DNA of 19,830 bases from JBGSPQ01 sp041738505. GTDB lineage: Bacteria > Patescibacteriota > Gracilibacteria > UBA1369. Position 1 is the stretch's first letter. Every line of letters starts with the position of its first letter. The stretch lies in NCBI GenBank assembly GCA_041738505.1, contig JBGSPQ010000011.1, positions 1 through 19,830 of the forward strand, given 5' to 3'. The position numbers and the translations under genes are program-made. Of this stretch, positions 8,409 through 15,009 are shown in pieces. The notes beneath the pieces are model-generated. The model did no database searches. It had not been told where the DNA came from and saw only the letters and a program-made list of their open reading frames with translations.

Positions 8409-9713
8409 TTACGACTGGAATTCGGATGTGGAGGAGATATATTCCTTAACTGCAGCGGAAAGTCTTGAGTATGTGTCTTTTCTGCGGGCTTCGTCTCTGT
8501 CCAAAGTGGTGAGTCGAAATCCGTAATATGGGCTAAAGAATCCGCTCGCCGGCACCACGCAAATCCCCGTCGCCGCCAGCAGATAGTAAGTAAATCTCTG
8601 ATCCAAAGGTATGTCCGGACGCGCTATCTCTTTCTCAATAAACTCTCGCACTTTGTCGTTTTCAATTTTCAAAAACTGTTTTTCATTCAGCACTCCATCC
8701 TCAAACAGCGGCATCATGTAAAACGCACCGTTGGTTCTGTTCACTTTCAGTTCCGGGGTGGCCTCCAAAACCTCCGCGATTGAATTGCCGTTTGTTTCCA
8801 GTTCGTGATTGTATTCCTCGTTCCACTTTTCAAATTCCGGATGATCGTAAATGCGGCTTAAAATAAATTGCGGTAGACTCACCGAGCAGACCTCCATCAA
8901 AATCCTTTTCTTAACCGACTCCGCGAACAGCGCAAAATCCTTATCAAGGCGTGTATTATGAAACTCCAGCCAACCGCATCTGCCACCCGGCCACGGAACA
9001 TCTTTGCTGATTCCTCTCATCACAATCAAAGGCACCCGTCCGTGAGCGATTTCCGTAATCTGCTCAAATTTATGACCGTTATAAATCATGCGAAAATAAA
9101 TTTCGTCAGAAATCACCAGCAGATTATATTTCTCCGCCAGCGCCACAATCGCCTCCAGAGTTTCATGGCTGTAAATGGCACCCGTGGGATTGTTGGGATT
9201 AATAACCAGAATGCCCGCCACTTCCGGATGCGCCTTTATTTGATTTTCCATATCCGCCAAATTCGGCTGCCAGCCGTTGTCTGGGTCCAGTTTGTAACAA
9301 ATCGGTTCCGCGCCGGCCGCGAAAGACTCCAGCGAAGCGTGCGTGGGATAAGACGGCGTCGGTTGAAGAATGCGGCGTCCTCTTGGAAGCATGTGATAAA
9401 CCGCGGAAATTCCCGCCCCCAATCCACTACAAAACAGAACATCCTCAAAATTCAAATCGGAGGAAGGGGAAAATCTTTTTGCGTATTCGCATACCCACTT
9501 GCGCGCGTCCGGCATGCCTCTTGAATGCGAATAGCCGAAAACCGCATCCCCCTTGCGCTTCACCTCATCCACAATCAGCTCTTTCAGAAAACGCGGAACC
9601 TCCCAGCCCTTTGGAATCGGGTCGCCGATGTTTTCCGCAACTATTTTGAAATTCGGATCAAGCTCTTTGATTTTCTGCGCCGTATCAACCACCTCGCGGA
9701 TCTGATACTTCAT
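8409..9713 (-). CDS. PLP-dependent class I aminotransferase
   Basis: This 434-residue fold-type I aminotransferase contains the expected PLP-site motifs: NPNNPTG (172-178), DEIY (203-206), and GISKDVPWPGGRCGW with the Schiff-base Lys237 and Arg245. The length is normal for aspartate/alanine-type enzymes. The frame is open to an ATG at 9749, but the ATG at 9713 has a clear Shine-Dalgarno GGAGGT (9721-9726 on the complement) 7 nt upstream, the best in the window, and the product then begins MKYQIREVV. Probable reaction: amino-group transfer between glutamate and a 2-oxoacid such as oxaloacetate or pyruvate. Substrate specificity cannot be read from sequence alone. The upstream genes encode a SulP permease and PEP carboxylase, so oxaloacetate to aspartate is an attractive but unproven assignment. 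Confidence 0.88.
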   Translation of the reverse strand: MKYQIREVVDTAQKIKELDPNFKIVAENIGDPIPKGWEVPRFLKELIVDEVKRKGDAVFGYSHSRGMPDARKWVCEYAKRFSPSSDLNFEDVLFCSGLGAGISAVYHMLPRGRRILQPTPSYPTHASLESFAAGAEPICYKLDPDNGWQPNLADMENQIKAHPEVAGILVINPNNPTGAIYSHETLEAIVALAEKYNLLVISDEIYFRMIYNGHKFEQITEIAHGRVPLIVMRGISKDVPWPGGRCGWLEFHNTRLDKDFALFAESVKKRILMEVCSVSLPQFILSRIYDHPEFEKWNEEYNHELETNGNSIAEVLEATPELKVNRTNGAFYMMPLFEDGVLNEKQFLKIENDKVREFIEKEIARPDIPLDQRFTYYLLAATGICVVPASGFFSPYYGFRLTTLDRDEARRKDTYSRLSAAVKEYISSTSEFQS

Positions 9714-9720
9714 AAAACTT

Positions 9721-9726
9721 ACCTCC
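9721..9726 (-). promoter_or_regulatory. Shine-Dalgarno site that sets the aminotransferase start
   Basis: The complement reads GGAGGT, ending 7 nt before the ATG at 9713. No comparable site precedes the upstream in-frame ATG at 9749. It is the only strong anti-16S match I noticed ahead of a start codon in this window. Confidence 0.8.
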
Positions 9727-9767
9727 GGATTGAAAATATTTACGCGCATAATGGTTTATTGGTTGGC

Positions 9768-9797
9768 ATTATACAGTAACAAACATCCGACTGCCAG
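9768..9797 (-). promoter_or_regulatory. possible promoter of the aminotransferase gene
   Basis: On the minus strand a perfect TATAAT lies at 9768-9773, preceded by CTGGCA (9792-9797) with 18-bp spacing. The -10 is excellent and the -35 moderate. The -35 sits inside the hairpin that probably terminates the upstream SulP gene, so terminator and promoter are interleaved. Confidence 0.5.
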
Positions 9798-9808
9798 AAG
9801 TCGGATGT
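9783..9808 (-). terminator. probable rho-independent terminator after the SulP gene
   Basis: ACATCCGACT (9783-9792) and its exact complement (9799-9808) form a 10-bp stem with a 6-nt loop. On the minus strand it is followed by TTTGTTACTG, a short and imperfect U-tract. It lies 25 bp past the SulP stop codon. Confidence 0.6.
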
Positions 9809-9832
9809 CTGTTGATTGAGTTGATTGATGGA

Positions 9833-11200
9833 TTACATTTCGTCCGCCATACCTTCGGTTTCCGTAATGGGCTTAAGGTCGCGCATGGGATTCTTTTTTA
9901 CGAACACTTTGTTGTGCATGTAGAAGAAAATCGTGAAAATCGCGACAGCCAGATTAAGGTCAAATAAAATGGTAACCAGGGTTGTGCCGACAATAACAAA
10001 AAATTCCCGGTTGGTGACGAAAATGGGTTCGTCGTCGTGTCTGGAGAAAAATTTGTGCATCATGGCATGCCAGTCTTTTACTATTTCTTTGAGGTAGAGT
10101 CTGAATGGCATCCAGTCGAAAACGTCGTAGCCGACCTTGATCAGAATACCCGTGAAAACCGCCTGGGGGATAAGGTTAATCAGATTCTGGAAGAGCAGCA
10201 TTTCGATCAGGGCGAATACACCCACAAGAATACCGGCAAGTCTCCATGTGGCTTTTTCCTTAACAATCAATACAGATCTGATGGTGGCTTGGGCCCCGGG
10301 AATACCTCCGACAAGCGCAACAGCCGCGGCACCGATACCCTGCGCAAAAAGTTCCTGATTCTGTTTTGTTTTTCGCTTGGTCATTTTATCAACAACAAGC
10401 GAGGTCATGAGAGTATCCAGATATCCGAGAACACTTAATTGAAGGGCGAACGGAAGGGCGAGCAGAAGAATATTCAAATCCCAGTTTGTCGGAAATTGCG
10501 ATTGAACGAGATTTATGAAATCACCGAATGAATTGATGGAAGCGCTTAACTGCACGTGTTCGATATTCAGCGCAAGAGCGTTGCTGACAATTGTCATGAT
10601 AACAAGGGTGAGCAGTGTGCCGGAAAGAATGCTGGCGTATTTGGAGAGGTATTTTTTTAGGAAGTGAGGCAGGGTGAAAACCAGGGCGGCTGAAACGACC
10701 GCGATTATGAGGTTGATGGCAAGCGGGCCGGTCAACGCTTCTTTACCGCCGAGGCCAAACAGTCTTTTAATCTGATCCAGCCAGATGATAATGGCGATAC
10801 CGTTCATGAAGCCGGAAACTACCACATTGGGAATCAGGGTGACGTATTTCCCAAGTCTCAAGGCGGCCATCAGGATAATTATCGCGCCGCTCATCAGTAT
10901 CACCAGATTAATAAACTGGTCGGCGTTTGCCCCCGGAATCTGGGAAAGAAGTTTGTCGTGAGCAAAAGCGACAACAATCGCCGTAACGGTTGTCATGGGC
11001 CCGGTGGGGCCGGAGCACTGGACTTTGGTGCCTCCAAAAAGTGATGTAAAAAATGCGAACAGCGCCGCGGATAACATCCCCGCGAACGCACCTCTACCCG
11101 AAAGCAGACCAAAAGCGGCACCCAGTGTGAGAGCCACAAAGCTGACAGTCAAGCCGGCCATGATGTTCTGGACCAGCTCCTGTTTGTTTATGTTTTTCAT
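9833..11200 (-). CDS. SulP-family anion permease without STAS domain
   Basis: The 455-residue multi-spanning membrane protein has SulP hallmarks: an early GLTVSFVALTLGAAFGLLSG helix pair, KVQCSGPTGPMTTVTAIVVA (about 59-78) and GGIPGAQATIRS (about 300). Family members carry sulfate, bicarbonate or C4-dicarboxylates. The cytoplasmic STAS domain that usually follows the membrane part is absent: the protein stops about 40 residues after the last hydrophobic segment. It lies 120 bp downstream of PEP carboxylase on the same strand and has its own promoter-like site. Because the carboxylase consumes bicarbonate, bicarbonate uptake (as in cyanobacterial BicA) is a reasonable inference; dicarboxylate transport (as in DauA) or sulfate uptake are alternatives. 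I see no Shine-Dalgarno site. Confidence 0.85.
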   Translation of the reverse strand: MKNINKQELVQNIMAGLTVSFVALTLGAAFGLLSGRGAFAGMLSAALFAFFTSLFGGTKVQCSGPTGPMTTVTAIVVAFAHDKLLSQIPGANADQFINLVILMSGAIIILMAALRLGKYVTLIPNVVVSGFMNGIAIIIWLDQIKRLFGLGGKEALTGPLAINLIIAVVSAALVFTLPHFLKKYLSKYASILSGTLLTLVIMTIVSNALALNIEHVQLSASINSFGDFINLVQSQFPTNWDLNILLLALPFALQLSVLGYLDTLMTSLVVDKMTKRKTKQNQELFAQGIGAAAVALVGGIPGAQATIRSVLIVKEKATWRLAGILVGVFALIEMLLFQNLINLIPQAVFTGILIKVGYDVFDWMPFRLYLKEIVKDWHAMMHKFFSRHDDEPIFVTNREFFVIVGTTLVTILFDLNLAVAIFTIFFYMHNKVFVKKNPMRDLKPITETEGMADEM

Positions 11201-11296
11201 ATGGTTATGGTTAAAAACAGCGCGATTTTATTGCGGCGCATGAGAAAAGCAAGACACTCTTTTTTTGGCACCCTTGCATTTTTTGTTGGCGGGGGT

Positions 11297-11324
11297 AGTA
11301 TAGCGGTTTCAGGGCGGTTTTCAG
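11297..11324 (-). promoter_or_regulatory. possible promoter of the SulP gene
   Basis: On the minus strand CTGAAA (11319-11324) and TATACT (11297-11302) are 16 bp apart, about 95 bp before the SulP start. The -35 overlaps the stop codon of the upstream PEP carboxylase gene. SulP could therefore be expressed alone or by read-through. Confidence 0.4.
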
Positions 11325-12829
11325 CCCAGGGATTTTCTGATTTGTGCGGCTTTCAGCGCGTCTTCGGCAAAATCCTCGTTCATTTTAAGGCGGTGGTAGA
11401 TGTTGGAGGTGAAGTTTCTGTGGATGAAATGGTGCGGAGCGGTTGGGCCGATTTTAATGTTTAAAATTCCTTCAATCAGTTCAATATCCTCGTTGACGGT
11501 TTTTAGAAGCGGATATTTTTTGGACAACAGTTCCAGATTTTCGCGGTTCAGATAATGTCCGGCATGTTTAAAATCCTCTTTCAGGTAAGGACAAAGTTTT
11601 TGCACGAGCTTTAAAATACCAAGATCATCGGCCATTTTCAGGGTCCGTCCGGAGGCGATCAGTTCGGGCGGGATACCGAGTGAGTACAGAGCTCCGGTAA
11701 ACTTGATCGCTCTTGGCAAAGTCACTTTCCCCATTCCGCGCGAGTAGCCGAAAAGTCCAACGTGCTGCATTCTCTCCCTGTGTGAAGGCATTTTTTGCGC
11801 AACCGCATTGATAATATCGGCGATTGACTCCACAACCGGCGTGTACAATTTTGCTGAACGGCGGTTGAAATTTATCAGCGATTTTTTTTCTCCGGCGGTC
11901 AGAAGATCGGCTTTTTCAAAATTTAAAGGGATTTCCTTGTTCATCAGTTTGATGGCTTTTTTCGCGGTGTTCAGGTCATAGTCGTAACGGAAGGCGCTCT
12001 GGACGGTGAGCGAAGCCACCCCGCGGTATTCGTCCAGCGCCGATTCAATATTCTCCGGATTGATACCCCCGCGGAAGGGCAAACATCCTCCTCCCACCCA
12101 CGGGTAAACTTTAATCCCCGTTTCTTTGGAAAAATTGTGGTAATTGCTGATGGCGATTTTTACCGCCAGTTTGGCGGGCAGAAATCCCGCGTTCAAAGCG
12201 GTGTCACTGCGGGCGGTAAAAGTGCGCAGGTATTTGGGGTGCACTTTTAATTCTTTTTCCAAGAAATTTACATAGCCGTGCAGAATGCTGTTGCAGTCGC
12301 CGATAATGTCAAACTCCTCAAAAAGCGGAATCACATCAATGGTTTTAATGTCCGATTTGAATTCAAAAATATCCTCTGTCGCCCGCGCGATTTTGGCGAA
12401 AGTTTTTTGCAGATAAATCAGCTGAACGTCGCTGGTGGTCATCGGCAGAATGATTTCAAACAGGGGAGGGGAATGGAATCCGTATGTTTTGGCCGCTTTT
12501 TCCGCGGATAGAACGTTCATCATGGCGCGTGGAAGTTTATGGCTTGATTCAATCCAGATGTTGGGTACGCGGAAAGTCAGAAAAATATCTTTTCCCAGCT
12601 GGTGCTTTTTAAAATAGTCGTGATACTGGTTGAACAGACGGTCTATCACGGCCTCGTCCACGAATTTTCCCTCCCAGTCCCACATGTATTCCTGCACGCC
12701 AAAGTCGTTGTAACAGCGGTAACATTCCTCAATTTCGTCTTTGGAATTTACATACGGTTGTTCCAGAAAATACGGTCTGGAAGCGTTGTCGGGATGCTGG
12801 GTGGCCATGGTGGCCGGAATTTTTCTCAT
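11321..12829 (-). CDS. ppcA: archaeal-type phosphoenolpyruvate carboxylase
   Basis: The 502-residue enzyme belongs to the archaeal-type PEP carboxylase family, which is about half the size of the classical bacterial enzyme (roughly 900 aa). It starts MRKIPATMATQHPDN, the family's characteristic N-terminus, and keeps TFTARSDTALNAGF, YPWVGGGCLPFRGG and LFGYSRGMGKVTLPRAI, all expected in the catalytic barrel. It is full length with no frameshift. Reaction: PEP + bicarbonate gives oxaloacetate + phosphate, in the cytoplasm, an anaplerotic step. The family is mostly archaeal, with scattered bacterial members such as some clostridia and Leuconostoc/Oenococcus, so lateral transfer is likely at some point. 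It is first in a same-strand series with the SulP permease and the aminotransferase. I found no clear promoter or Shine-Dalgarno site for it. Confidence 0.95.
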   Translation of the reverse strand: MRKIPATMATQHPDNASRPYFLEQPYVNSKDEIEECYRCYNDFGVQEYMWDWEGKFVDEAVIDRLFNQYHDYFKKHQLGKDIFLTFRVPNIWIESSHKLPRAMMNVLSAEKAAKTYGFHSPPLFEIILPMTTSDVQLIYLQKTFAKIARATEDIFEFKSDIKTIDVIPLFEEFDIIGDCNSILHGYVNFLEKELKVHPKYLRTFTARSDTALNAGFLPAKLAVKIAISNYHNFSKETGIKVYPWVGGGCLPFRGGINPENIESALDEYRGVASLTVQSAFRYDYDLNTAKKAIKLMNKEIPLNFEKADLLTAGEKKSLINFNRRSAKLYTPVVESIADIINAVAQKMPSHRERMQHVGLFGYSRGMGKVTLPRAIKFTGALYSLGIPPELIASGRTLKMADDLGILKLVQKLCPYLKEDFKHAGHYLNRENLELLSKKYPLLKTVNEDIELIEGILNIKIGPTAPHHFIHRNFTSNIYHRLKMNEDFAEDALKAAQIRKSLG

Positions 12830-12861
12830 GGATGAAGAATATCAGAATAGTCAAAATGACT

Positions 12862-12887
12862 CCAGTTGCGTTGAAAACGGAAACTGG
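12862..12887. promoter_or_regulatory. two-part inverted repeat between divergent genes
   Basis: CCAGTT (12862-12867) pairs with AACTGG (12882-12887). Inside it CGTT (12869-12872) pairs with AACG (12876-12879) around a GAA loop. The element sits between PEP carboxylase and the divergent orphan gene, directly against the -35 box of the latter. It could be an operator or a structure in the carboxylase leader RNA. It has no U-tract in either direction. Confidence 0.4.
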
Positions 12888-12915
12888 TTGACAATTGCAC
12901 ATTATATGCTAAATT
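12888..12915 (+). promoter_or_regulatory. promoter of the orphan coiled-coil gene
   Basis: A perfect TTGACA (12888-12893) and TAAATT (12910-12915) are 16 bp apart, with TGC just before the -10 (extended -10 type). The predicted start near 12922 gives a leader of about 24 nt and lies inside the dyad at 12918-12930. Confidence 0.65.
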
Positions 12916-12917
12916 AG

Positions 12918-12930
12918 CCAACTAAGTTGG
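12918..12930 (+). promoter_or_regulatory. operator-like dyad at the predicted transcription start
   Basis: CCAACT and AGTTGG are 6-bp inverted arms around one base. A second overlapping dyad, TTAG (12914-12917) with CTAA (12922-12925), is 4 bp apart. Placement from the -10 edge across the start site is typical for repressor binding. The regulator is unknown and none is encoded nearby. Confidence 0.4.
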
Positions 12931-12945
12931 TATTAAACTACTCAA

Positions 12946-13752
12946 ATGGAAAAAAATCACGACAATACTATGGAAAGCATTCTTCTGGAGTATGAAAAGC
13001 TTAAGGAAGAAGCAAACAAGTTGCTTGAAAGGATGGCTCCGGAGAAGATTGTGGCAAATCAGCGCTATCTGGACAGAAGTGAAGAGCAATTGGGTTGTTC
13101 CCTGAATAATAGAAGGGAGGAGCTGGAACAGATGGCTGATGATTTGAGGAACCGTATGATACAGATCAGGTGCCTGCTTTCGTCCGTACTGGAACAAATT
13201 CCAACACCCGATACCGAAACATTTATGAAAAATGTTAATTGTGACTATGATCAATTAGCCGGGGAGGTTATCGTGAGAGAAGGTGTGGTTGATGCCATGA
13301 AAACACTGAAAGATTCATTAATACATGCTTTGAACGGTCTTAAGACAATAGGTGAATGTTTCAGTATCGCAGAGGAACAGGCCAGGAGTGATAGCGATGT
13401 TGTGTTCAGCCAATGTCCGCAAGGTTATGCACAAAAAGGTTACGCAGAAGGGGCTGACATTTATTTATTGCCGGAAAACGGAGTTCATCCGGTTAGGCAA
13501 TTTTTTTGCGAGGCTGATATTGAAAAGTATTGTATAGCAACGGGAAAAATGGATGCGGAAACACAATATGCGGGTGAATATAAAGTCCTTGCAATCAAAA
13601 ATGCGAAAATGATGCGGGGAATTATGGTTCGTGCGGGATATCACCTGGTTATTTTATGCAGAGTTCAAAACGAAGATATTAGGGGCGGTTGGATGCAGAC
13701 TACAGGTCCATGTGTCGCGTGCGCGCATTCAACAGTGCAAAGAAAGAGATGA
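12946..13752 (+). CDS. orphan protein: coiled-coil N-terminus, Cys-containing C-terminus
   Basis: I do not recognise this 268-residue protein. Residues 1-110 are charged and heptad-like (LLEYEKLKEEANKLLERM onward), probably coiled coil. The C-terminal half (about 155-268) is a compact region beginning QCPQGYAQKGY and ending in CVACAH (256-261), with FFCEADIEKYC between them. The spaced cysteines could bind a metal or form disulfides. There is no signal peptide or membrane segment, so it is probably cytoplasmic. It stands alone behind a strong promoter with a possible operator, diverges from PEP carboxylase and converges on an SLH gene 18 bp away. It has no Shine-Dalgarno site. The coding frame looks genuine: good codon structure and placement. 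Confidence 0.75.
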   Translation: MEKNHDNTMESILLEYEKLKEEANKLLERMAPEKIVANQRYLDRSEEQLGCSLNNRREELEQMADDLRNRMIQIRCLLSSVLEQIPTPDTETFMKNVNCDYDQLAGEVIVREGVVDAMKTLKDSLIHALNGLKTIGECFSIAEEQARSDSDVVFSQCPQGYAQKGYAEGADIYLLPENGVHPVRQFFCEADIEKYCIATGKMDAETQYAGEYKVLAIKNAKMMRGIMVRAGYHLVILCRVQNEDIRGGWMQTTGPCVACAHSTVQRKR

Positions 13753-13755
13753 ATA

Positions 13756-13767
13756 TTATCTAGATAA
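13756..13767. repeat. 12-bp perfect palindrome between convergent genes
   Basis: TTATCTAGATAA is perfectly self-complementary and fills most of the 18-bp gap between the stop codons of two convergent genes. It is AT-rich with no loop or U-tract, so terminator function is doubtful. Confidence 0.5.
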
Positions 13768-13770
13768 CGC

Positions 13771-14931
13771 TCACTCCGGAATTTCTTTGAGGTCGCGCAG
13801 GTGGAAGGATTTCTTGTCGTAGTCGGTTAATTCCGCATAGGGAGAAGGATCGGAAGAAAGCATGTAGATATCAACAGTGTTTTCATCGGAAATTTCCGCG
13901 ATGGCCAAAATCAAACCGGGACGATCAATATACATGGTAAAGAAATCATAAGCCTTAATCTGCAGATTTGATGAATCAAATTTTATTACGGCAAAAGTAT
14001 AATATGAGCCGCGAGTGTAAGTTTGCAGTTCCCTTTCCGGATCGATAACATTCAGGACCGCGTAAATATATCCGTTTTGTTCCATTACGGAGTGAAGGTT
14101 CCATGATTCCGGATCTATTTCGTAGTCGTTGGATTCAATGATAAGTTTGTTTTGTTCGTATAATGCGGTGATTCCTTCTTCCTGATAATCCAGCGCGTCC
14201 TGGTGGGTGGTGTTTTCAATGACGTTTGCAATTCTAAAAAAATCTCTGGCGGCGATGGCCAGCGATTCGGCGGCGCTGATTTTTTCAACTCCGGGAATAG
14301 ACAGCGAGGCTGCGTTTAACGATTCGGCCTTTCGGGGTTCGTAGAGTTTTTTTGTGAGCAGGTTTCTAAAAAGAATTTCGGCCACTTCGTCTCTGGATAT
14401 TTCAGCTGACGGATATATGGAGTCGGTCCAGTTTAAATAGTAAAGTTCAGATAAAGTGTTTACATGGCCGGCATACCATTCGTCTTGGGGGACATCGGAA
14501 AATTGGTGATTTAAGTCGTATTCAAGATAATCATAACGATTCAGGTCCAGAATATTTGTGATGATTTTGAAAGCTTCGGCCTTATTTATGAAGTTGGATG
14601 GTTTGTATGTGCCGTCCGGATAACCCGATATCCATCCGTTTTCTTTGGCGGTGCAGACATACGGAGTGTACCATTCGCCTTTAACAAGGTCGGGAAAACA
14701 TTCTTCATCCATCGTATCGGGGGTGATGTTTTCGGCGGACATGATAATTTTAATCAGCTCCGCGCGGTTGATCGGGTCGGACGGTTTGAAGGTGCCGTCC
14801 GGGTATCCTTCGATAATTCCGTGGCGGTACATGAATGTCAGAGAGTCTTGTTCTATATCGCTGAACTGGGCGGCGGCGGTATTGGAGAATATTAAAAGAG
14901 ATAATAGAATGGCCGCTACGAATTTTTGCAT
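13771..14931 (-). CDS. secreted protein with three N-terminal SLH domains
   Basis: The 386-residue protein begins with a Sec signal peptide (1-21, MQKFVAAILLSLLIFSNTAA). Three SLH domains follow: 22-64 (HGIIEGYPDGTFKPSDPINRAE), 79-124 (GWISGYPDGTYKPSNFINKAE) and a weaker one at 144-190 (SDVPQDEWYAGHVNTLSELY). SLH domains bind secondary cell-wall polymers or S-layer-associated glycans and hold proteins at the surface. Residues 205-386 form a domain I do not recognise; it is alpha then beta in character, with aromatic-rich strands near YTFAVIKFD. It is same-strand with, and 78 bp downstream of, the Cys-rich SLH gene, so the two may be co-transcribed. It has no Shine-Dalgarno site and ends in TGA. 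Confidence 0.88.
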   Translation of the reverse strand: MQKFVAAILLSLLIFSNTAAAQFSDIEQDSLTFMYRHGIIEGYPDGTFKPSDPINRAELIKIIMSAENITPDTMDEECFPDLVKGEWYTPYVCTAKENGWISGYPDGTYKPSNFINKAEAFKIITNILDLNRYDYLEYDLNHQFSDVPQDEWYAGHVNTLSELYYLNWTDSIYPSAEISRDEVAEILFRNLLTKKLYEPRKAESLNAASLSIPGVEKISAAESLAIAARDFFRIANVIENTTHQDALDYQEEGITALYEQNKLIIESNDYEIDPESWNLHSVMEQNGYIYAVLNVIDPERELQTYTRGSYYTFAVIKFDSSNLQIKAYDFFTMYIDRPGLILAIAEISDENTVDIYMLSSDPSPYAELTDYDKKSFHLRDLKEIPE

Positions 14932-15009
14932 GAATGAGAATTTTTATGATTTATCGGTCAAAGAATAACAGACGGATGTTTTCGTTGTGCAGGATGGAAA
15001 CAAGTTCCT

